Shown one piece after another: positions 8,371 through 18,026 of a stretch of DNA of 22,181 nucleotides. Origin of the DNA: Oehlia diaphana. Lineage: Eukaryota > Glomeromycota > Glomeromycetes > Glomerales > Glomeraceae. Made by a program: the position numbers and the translations under genes. The notes under the pieces are model-generated. The model did no database searches. It saw nothing but the letters and a program-made list of their open reading frames with translations, and was not told the DNA's origin. The stretch covers positions 1 to 22,181 of the forward strand of contig QZLH01001441.1 in assembly GCA_003833135.1 (NCBI GenBank). The letters are read 5' to 3'. Numbering within the stretch: position 1 is the first letter of the stretch; each line of letters starts with the position of its first letter.

Positions 8371-8418
8371 CAAAAAAAAATTAAGCTTTGCTAAAAAAAA
8401 CTTAATTTCTTTTTTTGC
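8370..8418. repeat. Single hairpin after the polypurine tract
   Basis: GCAAAAAAAAATTAAG (8370-8385) pairs with CTTAATTTCTTTTTTTGC (8401-8418), leaving a short loop with CTTTGC. Same style as the array hairpins but isolated. Confidence 0.6.
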
Positions 8419-8639
8419 TATGCTACAGTCCGCAGCGGTAATCCAGTATTATGTGATACACGTGATATGAGTACGGCCATTATAGTATTGCTGAAATGAT
8501 TTTTTTTTAAATACTAATTTTAATAAATGTATATTATACTTAAATTAAATAGTACAGTAGTTAGATCATAAGATATATTATAAGTTAAGGTAACTGGTTC
8601 GGTTCTTAAGGTTGGTGAGTAAAATAAATATAATTTAAT

Positions 8640-9420
8640 TAAAATATACACATGTAATCATATATATGCGTTAATATACAGTGCGTTGAACAACAATGTA
8701 TAATGTGTTGAACTACACATTAGAGTTGAATAACGTGTATATTAACATTATGTGTTGGTATACTCCAGTATATGGATGTTGATTAATATTGTAAACCGTG
8801 TTGAACAACTAGCTGATGTTAATCAATGCGTATACTGGTATGAATCAACACTTTTCAAACTTGCTGATGTACTTGCAACACTTCAAGAGGACCCTAGAAT
8901 ACACTATTAGGAACCATGTTGTACACTTTTAAAAAATTTTGAAAAGTTTCATTGTACTGTGATATAAATTTCCTTTTTAGGTGATCATGTGTAGCTACTT
9001 TTATCGTACACTTATAGTCAGTAAAAAAAAAGCTTTGTCATACACTTATTTTATAATAAAGAAAATTTAGGTGTACACTTTTAACTATAATAATTGTTTA
9101 GTATTTTTTAATTTTATATATAAAAATGCTAAACTATTATTAGTTTAGCATCTTTTATATTATAATAAATAAGAAAAAATATTACTTAATTACATATATA
9201 TAAAATTTGATTGTTAATATAATGATAATTATAAGTATATTTGGAATTTTATTTAATTATCTTGGATGTACATTTCAGCTAAATTTTGATATAAATATTA
9301 AATGTTTGTTGTACAAAATAAAAAATTTCTTGCTGATGTTGTACATTTGGGCAAAAATTTTTTGTACACTTTGACAATTTTTCAGACGGAGTTCACTATG
9401 TAAAAATTGTTCATATTCAG
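8640..9420. repeat. Gene-free region with dispersed TGTACAC and GTGTTGAAC motifs
   Basis: GTTGTACACTTTT-like words recur near 8919, 9059 and 9357, with relatives TCATACACTTA, GTGTACACTTTT and TTGTACATTTG. Between 8680 and 8820 GTGTTGAAC/GCGTTGAAC words recur. Both motif sets are in mixed spacing and look like decayed subterminal repeats of an unknown element. No coding frame supports an autonomous transposon. Confidence 0.35.
9126..9151. repeat. Perfect 11-bp-arm palindrome
   Basis: ATGCTAAACTA-TTAT-TAGTTTAGCAT is a perfect inverted repeat with a 4-nt loop. No neighbouring gene suggests a terminator role. Confidence 0.6.
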
Positions 9421-10049
9421 GAACCATACTTCAAGCAATAAACTCAAATTCACGATTGTGACTTAGACTGGAGGAATTATGAAAAAAAAATATTCATATA
9501 TTTTATTTTGTTTCTTTTTATTTGAATTACATGAGTGGTTTAGCTGAGCATATATTATATGTAGTAAATAAGTATGTCATCTCTACAGTGAATAAGGCAT
9601 GATATATGTTTTTGCAGTATTCCTATTTTTAGATTTAGATGTGCTATTTTTATAATAATGGTTAATATATGCTATTTTTGTAACAATGAAGCCAAGGCCA
9701 AGATCTCATGAAATACTGTTATATTATTGCAAATTTATGGGGAAGTAGATCGTGGGTCTTTTAAAACTGAAATCAATAAATAATTAATTCAGTGATGATT
9801 CACTTTTTCTGAAAAGTTCTGGACTTGTAGCATAATACACATATTACAGATCTTTGAATTAGCATTATTACATAAGTCAATCTAATATTTCTGATGTTAG
9901 ATTAGGACAAAATGAAAATTGTATCTCTTAATCTACCGATTTACAGATCTTGATCCTATGAAATATAAGGGGTATATCTCTAGCTACATTCTATATAATA
10001 AAATAAATTTTTATTTATGAGTTATTAGTAGATTTGTATGGAGCATGAA
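9421..10049. other. Gene-free AT-rich stretch
   Basis: No reading frame, splice pattern or repeat of note was found on either strand between the motif-rich region and the TIR element at 10050. Confidence 0.4.
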
Positions 10050-10291
10050 TACTGTATAGCGCTGCATAAAACACCCCCGGTGTTATTCAAGAAACCTGGC
10101 CTAGATTGTATAACACCTCCCAAATATTGGGAGATGGGAGGATGATACAAATATTCGTTACTGATCAATATATACCTTGCTATTAGACTTATCAAATCCA
10201 GTGAAAAGATCGCACTATTAATTATGAAAATTGGGCTATAAATCGCTCGTGGTACTATTCCAGGGGATACTATATGCAGCGCTATACGGTA
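10050..10291. mobile_element. TA-bordered MITE, 242 bp, Tc1/mariner-like ends
   Basis: Terminal inverted repeats of 19 bp: TACTGTATAGCGCTGCATA at 10050-10068 and its complement TATGCAGCGCTATACGGTA at 10273-10291, one mismatch. The outermost TA at both ends fits the TA target duplication of Tc1/mariner-type elements. GC is higher than the surroundings. It holds no transposase, so it would depend on a partner in trans. The ends share the pattern TACYGTA with the element at 17162-17300. Confidence 0.7.
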
Positions 10292-10335
10292 GGGGCACCT
10301 TTTTCTCATTAATTCAAAAAAAGAAATACTAGTAG

Positions 10336-10539
10336 GATAAGCTATCTTCTGCAGATCGACAAATGATCTTGCATGATCTTAGCAATAAACAGCAAATTTC
10401 CCAATACTTTATTAGTATTCATAATACCGATTTCATACTGTTAAAGCATCATGTATTGTTATTTCAACAATCAGACATCTATGAGCAACTTAATTATGAA
10501 AGTGTAGTTATAATAAATACACATAATAAAGCAACATAA
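10336..10539 (+). pseudogene. Unassigned open fragment, possible old exon
   Basis: A 67-codon open stretch (in-frame ATG at 10363) reads ...SADRQMILHDLSNKQQISQYF... to ...YESVVIINTHNKAT and ends at TAA 10537-10539. Composition is more protein-like than the AT background, but it has no recognisable domain and no clear partner exon. Confidence 0.25.
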
Positions 10540-10689
10540 TTTTATTAAATTGGGTTAAATTTTCTTTTCACATATAGTAGGTATACAGTATAAAATAAAC
10601 CCTTTTTCCCAGCACATTTATGCAAGAGATTGCATATTTAAAAATCTCTAAAAAAACTTGATCTACCAATAAAATCTCTTAAAATTACT

Positions 10690-10909
10690 ATGCCTAATCA
10701 TGTCCAGTTTGACATTGCTCAACTCTTCTAGAAGCATGCCATCTTTGGTCTTATCCGCTGTTTTTTTACTTGTTAGTCCAGTGATATTCATGGGATTTGC
10801 CACCATATGGTCAAATATCAAACAGAAAGTCTCTAATGAACTCTATGCACGTGCCATTGAAATTGTCAATTATCTTGATACACAGGAAATAGAAAAGGTT
10901 TTTACTTAA
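10690..10909 (+). pseudogene. Unassigned fragment, two competing frames
   Basis: One frame from ATG 10690 reads MPNHVQFDIAQLF then TAG and continues protein-like (KHAIFGLIRCFFTC). The overlapping frame from ATG 10700 gives 69 codons with a hydrophobic N-terminal half and an ending reading NYLDTQEIEKVFT. This pattern suggests a frameshifted remnant whose true frame switches. A membrane protein of 69 residues is the alternative. No family recognised. Confidence 0.25.
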
Positions 10910-12734
10910 TTTGACAATAAGCTCACCGCAAAAGTTAACATGATTAAAAATTTTATGTCGTGCTAATTTATTTCGAAATTTCTGGGTAGTATTAAATTAT
11001 GTAATTGTATAATGGCATAAAGAAAGTGAATTTGGAGTTCATTATAATTTATATATTAGATATCTAGAAGTTTTTTCTATTTATAAACAAAAGTTGAAAT
11101 CTATGGAGTTGATCTTAAAATCAGTACAATATTTTTTTCATTTTTGAGAAAAAACTCTTTTGAAGTTCATTTGATATATCAAAAAATAATTCATAAAATT
11201 TTAACATTTAAAATTATCAAATTTTTAAATATTAAATATAGTCTTGAATCTTAAACCTTCAAAAGATTTGCAACCATAGAAATATAGTTACGGGTTGGTG
11301 CCTATATGACCAAAGAAAGAGACGAAAATCAGGGAAATGCCGGTAATCAAGAATGACCCTATTTCTGATTGGGATGCTCTTCCTTCACATATGAACGGTA
11401 TAATAAGGCATTCTTTGACCTGAAGCATGAAGATAGCTGAAAGTTACCTTTCTCGCAATTAGATCAGACAGACAATCTCAAAAGAGTAGTTGTAATTGAA
11501 TAAGCATTTATATCGTATTTCTAGAACCTGACCAGATTTCAACCGGCATTATCGACATTATATGGAAAAAAGTGTGTTTAATATCGGCAAATACAAAATT
11601 ATGTTAAAAGATTCTTCTGCGTACATTTTGTATACTTTTCATCTTTCTTTTTCAGTTTCATATCTTTCAAATTCATGTTTAAATATTTAATTATCGATTG
11701 AATGTGCAACCTCTGAATCAGTGAATCTCAAGGTTATTTCCATGAAATTTATGTATATCCTTATCCTTTAATAATATCTGTTGATGCCCATAGACCAATA
11801 GACGAACGATGTTTTATTTATATGATGCAAATCGTAATTCTTGCGTTTTTGAAAGACGAATGTTTTCTTGGAAATGTATACATTAATGAACTTAAACGTA
11901 TAAAATTGTCAAGAGATAAAATTTTAAATTGACTTATCTTATGTGTTGTATTATATTCAAATTTGAATTGAAGTACAACTAAATAGTTCATTCTAGTGAT
12001 CGATCAATTACGTATTAGCTAATAATTCATTTCAACTAATTACGTTATTATTAATTAATTGACGTATAGTAAAATTGTCATTTTAATCTAAACAGAGTAT
12101 TAAAATTTCTACATGCGAGACGATCATGGATATCGAAAGTAGAAATTTGAGATTAAACACATCAAAGTCGAAAATTTTTACAAAGGGGGCATCAGGAAAT
12201 TTTCTAAGCATTGTCCTCATAAACTATGAAGCTCTACGCACGATTTTTACGATTTGATTTACAAATTTCTTTTTAACATCATATCGAGAATCTGATGAGT
12301 TAAAGAAAGAACACTGGATGCAATACAAAATATCCAAATTTTTATAATACTATCAATATCGTAAAGATATGAAATTACCACCATTCGTACGAAAGCTCGT
12401 ACAAACTTACTTTTTCCAAACCAGACTTGAAATCTTTAAGTGTAATACCACTCCTAAAAAATTCTCTAATCTTTTGATTAACCTGTTAAAATATTGTATA
12501 TTGTATAAGTTTGTGATTGAAACTTTATACATTATCAAACCTTTAATTTTCAAATTAATCTGTTTAAATTGTTTAATAAATGTTATAATATTTCCTTATC
12601 TTTATAGATAATGAATGATATAATTCCAAATTTATAACAAACATTAATTTTTTTTTAATCTAAAGAAATTAAATTTGATATACAACTAAATAAAATTAAC
12701 TAAACTGATAAATTAAATAAATCACAACAATTAT
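10910..12734. other. Long gene-free AT-rich stretch
   Basis: About 1.8 kb with no convincing gene. The least AT-rich part, 11270-11560, holds short protein-like pieces (for example DPISDWDALPSHMNGI on plus near 11354), suggesting very old gene debris. An 80-codon frame at 12369-12611 is built of AT-driven residues and has no support. No TIRs or tandem arrays seen. Confidence 0.4.
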
Positions 12735-13363
12735 TTATATAAATGCGATCACGAATATAGCTATAATACATAATGTTCCAACTGCCCAAATCGAACTTCT
12801 AGCACTTGCAACATCATACCAATATAAAGGCAAATAAATCTATAATCAATCATGATGAGAGAAAAGAAATCAAATTAATTTTTGAAAAAAAAAGAAAAAT
12901 GACGAATACTATATTTTTTTTAAAAAAAAATTTTTTTACCAATCGAAGAATGATATAAATAACACAGATAATATCAACAACAGTTCTTATTTTTTTATCA
13001 TCTTCTTTAAGTTGTAGAAAACGAGAGAATGCTTGTGTAAATACTGCTATCGAGAAAAAAGTCAGTCCTTCAAATGTATTATTTGCTGCTGCAACTGCTC
13101 TTTTTCCCCAATCAGACTATATAATGTTTAAAAAGAGATTTTGATATTTAGTATTTGAAAAAGAAAAAAAAAATCTGACAAATCTGAAAGAAAAATTAAA
13201 AGATACAAACTAATTTGGTATACTGGTCTCTTGGATTTGAGTTATCATACCCTTCTTCATGTAATGATTGAGCTCTTCGTATTGGTACTAATGAAAAAAA
13301 CCATATTAAAAACATGGCAAAAACACATGAGAATTGAACAACAAATTCCGAAGGAAATGCCAT
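12735..13363 (-). CDS. MAPEG-family membrane protein, three exons, 144 residues
   Basis: Spliced model: exon 1 13211-13363 (51 codons), intron 94 bp (GTTTGT...TATAG), exon 2 12940-13116 (59 codons), intron 100 bp (GTAAAA...TATAG), exon 3 12735-12839 (34 codons plus TAA). All junctions are phase 0. Predicted membrane segments lie at about residues 7-27, 66-83, 93-110 and 124-143, the four-helix topology of MAPEG proteins (membrane-associated proteins in eicosanoid and glutathione metabolism). Diagnostic-looking blocks are NPRDQ (43-47), GKRAVAAANNTFEGL (55-69; family pattern RA..A..N..E) and ARSSIWAVG (122-130, like the ARS..W.. of the last loop). Length matches the usual 130-160 residues. Likely an ER or other endomembrane protein. 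Enzymatic activity such as glutathione transfer or peroxidase cannot be read from sequence. No lesions. Divergent from the F-box gene, with a 565-bp shared upstream region. Confidence 0.85.
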
Positions 13364-13928
13364 ATTTTTTTTTATCTTATTTTAATTTTTTAATTAATAT
13401 AATATCAGTCAAAAATCGGTTGAATAAGAAAGAGTAAGAGAAAAAAAAAAGTGTAGTATTTTTTTTTTTTTTTACCTTCTTTTTCTTAAATAGGTGAAAC
13501 AATGAAACACTAATTTATTGCAAAATGAATATCGGATATTTCATTTCTTAATTACATATATATGACTAAACTTTCTAAATTAGTACAAATTAGTACTAGT
13601 CTAAAAAAAAATGAAACCAAGATCTTTATATTAGATTTTAGCGACACAAATAGAGTAATTGTGAAGTGAATATGGTACTCTCATCGAGTGGAATACTAGT
13701 ACTTTTTTATTACGTTATTTTTCCATAAGCAGTGATATATCAAGATCTTGTGGAAGATAATTGGCTGAAATAAGGTCATCAGACTTGAAAACATGATCAA
13801 ACTATAAAAAAAAAACCTTGTGATACAATCAAAAGCATAAATATATAAAGGGCGTCATAATAAGGGCGTATTATAAACAATTTGTTTTTAAAACGCATTG
13901 GCTTTTGAACTTTGTTGTTTTTTAAACA
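13364..13928. promoter_or_regulatory. Divergent upstream region of MAPEG and F-box genes
   Basis: This 565-bp AT-rich spacer separates the two start codons. A poly(T) tract near 13460-13473 and runs of A dominate, typical of nucleosome-poor fungal promoters. No further gene is visible. The F-box-side TATA box is listed separately. Confidence 0.4.
13842..13850 (+). promoter_or_regulatory. TATA box of the F-box gene
   Basis: TATATAAAG followed by GGCGTC lies 79-87 bp upstream of the ATG at 13929. Spacing and context fit a core promoter. Confidence 0.5.
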
Positions 13929-15530
13929 ATGTCATTATATTTACCAACAGAATTATTGGACAAAATTTTTTCTTCGATTGATGGAAATGATATTAAAACA
14001 TTACATTCTTGTATATTAGTGAATAGAGTCTGGTGTAATACGATGATTCCATATTTATGGAAAAGTCCTTTTCATCTAGCAATTATGCATCAAACGGAAA
14101 AACTTGTACCTGCATACTTTCCTTTTTTTTCCAAAGAAGCAAAACATATTTTACAACTTCATATACCTTCTACTTCACCGATTTTCGATTATCCAATGTT
14201 TTTAAGAGAATTGGATTTTAATGAAGTTTATTTATTAATAAGAAAATGGTGTGACTTTAAAAATAATGCAACAAATAAATTCATCGGATTTGAAGTTTTT
14301 AAACAACGAGGACGACAAACTCTACTTTTACTTCAAGAGCTTAGTAAATTATTTATGTTAAAGTGTAATAAATTAGAAAATTTGTCTTTGGATACTAGGT
14401 CAATTAGATATGGACCTTATGGAAATTTGGCTGAATGTATGTTGTTAACACAGTACCCCGGAGCATCACATTGTCTTGCTCCATTAAAGAAATTTGTTTC
14501 GAGAGGATCGTATGATAAAGATGCAATATTCAGATCAATGGTTTATTATTGTAAAAATATTGATGAAATGATTATTGAGGATAATGATTCTACTGAAAGT
14601 GAATCACTTGTAAATTTAATTACATCTCAAAAAAGATTACAAAAATTTACGATTGGAAACTGGTGGGGATCTTTATCAAAGATATTAAAATCTTTGGGTA
14701 ATCAATGGAATAGTTTGATTTATGTTGAAATTCATGGATGTCACTTCTATAATTATTTGGATGATTCTTCAACCTTTGAAGGACTAATTTGTTGTAAAAA
14801 TTTAGAGACTTTAAAGATTGAAGATTGTTATAATTTAACAAATAACATTATGAAACCATTAGGAAATACGATATTCCCAAAATTACATACTCTTTATTTC
14901 TCTAATTATAGGGTAATTGATGATGATTTAGGAGATCATCCTTATCAAGGAATAATTCAAAACAATGATCAAAATCTTCCAGATCATCCTTACTTAGCAC
15001 TAATAACTTTTATTCAGAATTCAAATGCAACATTAAGAAATGTGAGATTAAATATGGATTTGGTTAATTATCCTAATATAATTTCAATTTGTGCGACATA
15101 TTGTCCGAACATTACTTATTACAAAGCAAGAATTCAAAATCATTCCGAGATGAATCAATTATTACAACTCCTAAAATCTTGTACTCAATTAGAACAACTA
15201 GAGATAACAGCAGAAAAATGGGATAGTTCAGTCTCTATTGGATTGCCATGGGAAATTGATTTATTCTTTCCAGAAATTGGAAAATTATTACCAAAAACTC
15301 TAAAATATTTTGATATTGATGGATGGAGTTGTACACCATTGGGTTTAAGTAATTTTTTAAAGAATTGTAATGTTGATATTAAGAGGATGAGTTGGATGTG
15401 TTATATTAGCAGCGCTGATTATTTGGACGTTATAGAGAAATATGCGAAATTAAAGGGTAGAAAAGTTAATGGACACAGAGAAAAAAAAGAATGGGGTCTT
15501 AATCTTACTTTGATTGTAGATTTTGACTGA
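13929..15530 (+). CDS. F-box protein with leucine-rich-repeat-like C-terminus
   Basis: An intact single exon of 533 residues. Residues 3-48 form a clear F-box: LPTELLDKIFSSI, then LHSCILVNRVWCNTMIPYLW. This is the part that binds Skp1 in SCF ubiquitin ligases (family knowledge). The remainder (about 110-525) contains irregular leucine-rich repeats of the type L..L.I..C, visible in LENLSLDT, LQKFTIGN, LIYVEIHGCHF, LETLKIEDCYNL, LHTLYFSN, LEQLEITAE and LKYFDIDGWSC, expected to recruit substrate. A local echo of DHPY (near residues 337 and 352) suggests an internal duplication. The start has a good context (AAACAATGTC) and a TATA box upstream. F-box/LRR proteins of this size form very large families in arbuscular mycorrhizal fungi. 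The substrate is unknown. It probably acts in the cytosol or nucleus. No lesions. Confidence 0.9.
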   Translation: MSLYLPTELLDKIFSSIDGNDIKTLHSCILVNRVWCNTMIPYLWKSPFHLAIMHQTEKLVPAYFPFFSKEAKHILQLHIPSTSPIFDYPMFLRELDFNEVYLLIRKWCDFKNNATNKFIGFEVFKQRGRQTLLLLQELSKLFMLKCNKLENLSLDTRSIRYGPYGNLAECMLLTQYPGASHCLAPLKKFVSRGSYDKDAIFRSMVYYCKNIDEMIIEDNDSTESESLVNLITSQKRLQKFTIGNWWGSLSKILKSLGNQWNSLIYVEIHGCHFYNYLDDSSTFEGLICCKNLETLKIEDCYNLTNNIMKPLGNTIFPKLHTLYFSNYRVIDDDLGDHPYQGIIQNNDQNLPDHPYLALITFIQNSNATLRNVRLNMDLVNYPNIISICATYCPNITYYKARIQNHSEMNQLLQLLKSCTQLEQLEITAEKWDSSVSIGLPWEIDLFFPEIGKLLPKTLKYFDIDGWSCTPLGLSNFLKNCNVDIKRMSWMCYISSADYLDVIEKYAKLKGRKVNGHREKKEWGLNLTLIVDFD

Positions 15531-15872
15531 GATAATATGAAATGTAGTTTCAATATAAAGTGATTCTCATATTTCAGTTCTCGAATTTTTCTTTATTTTA
15601 CAAAAAAATTTGATTATCTTTTAATTCAAAATGGTACGGACGTTTAAATTAACTTTAGAGAAAAGCGAATCAAAAAATGATTAATTATTAAAAATGTAAT
15701 ATAAAGAAAAATATATAGATTTATAAAATATGCATTTACAAAATTGTTTAGATGCATAAATTATTTATTATAGAAAATTTCAGCTAATAAAATTATCTAA
15801 TTTAAAATTGATCAATGACACCTATCATTTTATGTGCTGTCTCCTCAAGTATACTATTATAAATAATAATGA
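15531..15872. other. 3' flank of the F-box gene
   Basis: No gene. AATATAAAG about 25 bp after the stop is a possible variant poly(A) signal; no canonical AATAAA is near. The rest is plain AT-rich sequence. Confidence 0.35.
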
Positions 15873-16136
15873 GTAACCGATATTTACACTCCTATTGAAG
15901 TCAAAGCTAAACTTGGCGGCATCACAGCTTTTACCTATCACCAAAATGATTCTAAATCTACCCTCACGAAGAGCCTTAAAAAAACCGTAATTGATTTTGT
16001 ACCCTCTTTCAAGATAGTTTGGACTTCAGGTTTAAAAGGTGAAGAATTTGCATGGGGATTAAGCGAATTAAATGATAAAAGATTGTACTTATTGTTGACA
16101 TTTCTTGAAAGGAAGACAACATCACCAAACGGATAA
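15873..16136 (+). pseudogene. Orphan exon-like fragment, 87 codons, no start codon
   Basis: A stop-free frame (VTDIYTPIEVKAKLGGITAF... to ...LLLTFLERKTTSPNG) ends at TAA 16134-16136 and is bounded upstream by TGA 15870-15872, with no ATG inside. Residue mix (W, P, G, E, charged positions) is strikingly protein-like and the codon use is less AT-extreme than chance frames. It may be the last exon of a lost gene or a fragment carried by an element. I do not recognise the domain. It precedes copy 2 of the repeated family by about 300 bp, but copy 1 has nothing equivalent nearby. Confidence 0.45.
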
Positions 16137-16449
16137 ATAAAAACTGACCATCAACCATTATAACATAATTATCAAAAGTTTGTTTGATAAAGCTACTTCA
16201 AAAATATCTTTCTATTATGCAACCATTGACAACTATGAAATTTAAATTATTTGGATCTAAGAATATATAAATTAGTAAATGTTCTCATATAAATATTCCT
16301 TTTGATTAACAAAAAAATCAATCAATCTTACTTGATTTCTTAAAATTTGCAAAAACACCAGTGTGTTAAAAATAACAATAATTTCATGTTGCTTTATCAA
16401 CAGGTTTTCGTCCAAAGTGATATCACCTTTAGCCAATAATTATCTGCAG

Positions 16450-16870
16450 AATTAAACGTGTATTTCTGGAGCGACGATGATAAGGCATTTAATCACTGTA
16501 TGGAGGATATAATTTTAAAGCTTTCAAACGTGGAAAACATGACAGATACTAACGAAGCGACGTGTTGTGAATTTATTCCAACAATATTACACGCATCAAT
16601 CGCCATCACTAAAAACTTACTTCTCAAGATATTCTTATAGTGTTTCGGAAGGATATTTCAGGAGATGATTCAACCGGTCGAGTTGACTATGCAATCAAAG
16701 CTCTAGAAGACCTCCGAAGGAAATCTCGTAATATTAAGATTGGATATGCGCAAGTAAGTTTACTATTTAGACGCGCGTTTTTAGAAGATTCAATAATATT
16801 AACGCATTTTATTCCTTAGAATCTGGCACAACTTGAAAGTGCATTCCAAACAAATAAGAAAAAACGGACC
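16450..16870 (+). pseudogene. Truncated gene, lineage-expanded family, copy 2
   Basis: After a CTGCAG acceptor-like site the frame reads LNVYFWSDDDKAF, then MEDIILKLSNVENM, then EFIPTILHASIAITKNLLL to a TAG at 16638-16640. The frame starting at 16640 continues VFRKDISGDDSTGRVDYAIKAL to IGYAQ, followed by a GTAAGT...CTTAG intron, then NLAQLESAFQTNKKKRT. Homology with copy 1 (162-1146) stops at about 16870, where copy 1 continues for another 90 codons. Upstream homology to the first exon of copy 1 is also absent. It has fewer internal stops than copy 1 but is truncated at both ends. Function unknown; see copy 1 for the tentative family link. Confidence 0.65.
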
Positions 16871-17161
16871 GAACAAATAATTGTGTATATTAGTCCACTA
16901 TGACCCAACTTCATTGCTTCATTGAATAATTCACATTCTTGTCAATCACTCAATAAAAATCGTATAATCCACAAAGTAATAATAAGATAGCAGCAGTAGA
17001 AATGAAAAGTGAGCTAATGCAGTGAAGGAGAAATAGAAGAGGAGGACGTGCTAAAGGAATATACTATAGCAAACTGGAATAATTTCTTTTCACAACAAGC
17101 AATTGAAACAGCAGTAAACAACTTAAAAGCCTAAAATTTATTTGTTTTGATATAAATAATA

Positions 17162-17300
17162 TACCGTACGGTTCCGAAAATAAGCAACCCCGAAAATAAG
17201 CAACCCTGGCCCGCATTAAGCCGATTTTGGCCGGAATTATGAGGACTTTGGCCAGAATTAAGTGCAAAAAATGGTTGCGTAATTTCGGAACCGTACAGTA
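17162..17300. mobile_element. TA-bordered MITE, 139 bp, with 16-bp internal tandem repeat
   Basis: Terminal inverted repeats of 28 bp, 25 matching: TACCGTACGGTTCCGAAAAT... at 17162-17189 and its complement at 17273-17300, ending in ACAGTA. TA at both borders fits Tc1/mariner-type insertion. Inside, CCGAAAATAAGCAACC is present twice in tandem, and TTTGGCC.GAATTA recurs in direct orientation. No coding capacity. An apparent minus-strand frame across it is chance. Confidence 0.75.
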
Positions 17301-17691
17301 ATAAATACAATTAACCGAAATTTGCAAGTATAAATCTGACGCGCGTTTTCAAAGTATTGTATCACTATATTATATTATGTGATTTCTATTTAAAGTTATT
17401 GTGAAATTTTTTTTATATTAACCCCGTTTTTATATATGATATCTGGATCGTCAATTAAATAATCATTTTTGTGGGTTTGGATAAAGCGAAGTTAAGTGAG
17501 AAAAAAATGCCCAAATTATGGCGAAATTTATTAAGGTTTATGTTTAAGGAATACATATTATTCATTATTTCAATGCAAATATAAACTCCACATACATGCT
17601 AAAAGAGATAAGCCCCATGTGAACAATTTCCCCGAAGTTTTATTTTTCTTTTATGGTGTTTTAAAGCAATCTACAATAAAAATTTGAGGTG
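17301..17691. other. Gene-free AT-rich stretch
   Basis: No credible gene. Short minus-strand open pieces occur near 17520-17640 without splice support. It includes the likely 3' flank of the small gene at 17692-17908, where the minus strand carries AAAAATAAAAC. Confidence 0.35.
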
Positions 17692-17908
17692 TTACAGGTC
17701 GAGAAAGGTCCTGGTCGTTGCCTTAGATTTCTGAAATAAGATTCTTTCCTTAAAATCACCTTTATTTGAGTTCTTCTGTTCGATGAATCCAAGTAACTTT
17801 AAATTATTTTCAATTATAATCTGAAAAAAGTCATTTGTAAATTTTTAAAAGTCTAAAGAATTTAATAAGTGTATTTATAAAAGAATTTACCTTATTCCCA
17901 TTTTCCAT
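17692..17908 (-). CDS. Candidate two-exon gene for a 48-residue protein
   Basis: Exon 1 (17891-17908) encodes MENGNK from an ATG in good context (AGAAAATGG). A 70-bp intron (GTAAATTC...TTTTTTCAG, 17821-17890) follows. Exon 2 (17692-17820) encodes 42 residues (IIIENNLKLLGFIEQ... to ...ATTRTFLDL) to TAA. The junction is phase 0 and both splice sites are strong. Composition is soluble and basic, with no signal peptide or domain. It may be a genuine small protein, or the 3' end of a larger gene whose upstream part was cut off: in another frame upstream, 17909-17960 reads KDTPDLTDSGSENG, and a foldback transposon sits at 18027-18164. I do not recognise it. Confidence 0.4.
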
Positions 17909-18026
17909 TTTCTGAACCACTATCAGTTAAATCGGGTGTGTCTTTGATTCTGTATATTTATCCGATTTTGTTTTTCGCCTTTATCAAAGGAAATAGAAGT
18001 AGGAGTATAAATTGTAATGGAATAAT

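Noticed and set aside
10025..10309. 94-codon minus-strand frame
   Set aside because: It coincides with the TIR element at 10050-10291, whose ends and TA borders explain the sequence better.
12369..12611. 80-codon plus-strand frame, hydrophobic
   Set aside because: Residues are those expected from AT-rich DNA (I, L, F, K, N, Y); no domain, splice or promoter support.
13231..13437. 68-codon plus-strand frame
   Set aside because: Antisense to exon 1 of the MAPEG gene.
14647..14841. 64-codon minus-strand frame
   Set aside because: Antisense to the intact F-box gene.
17064..17327. 87-codon minus-strand frame
   Set aside because: Runs across the 139-bp MITE and both flanks; explained by the element.
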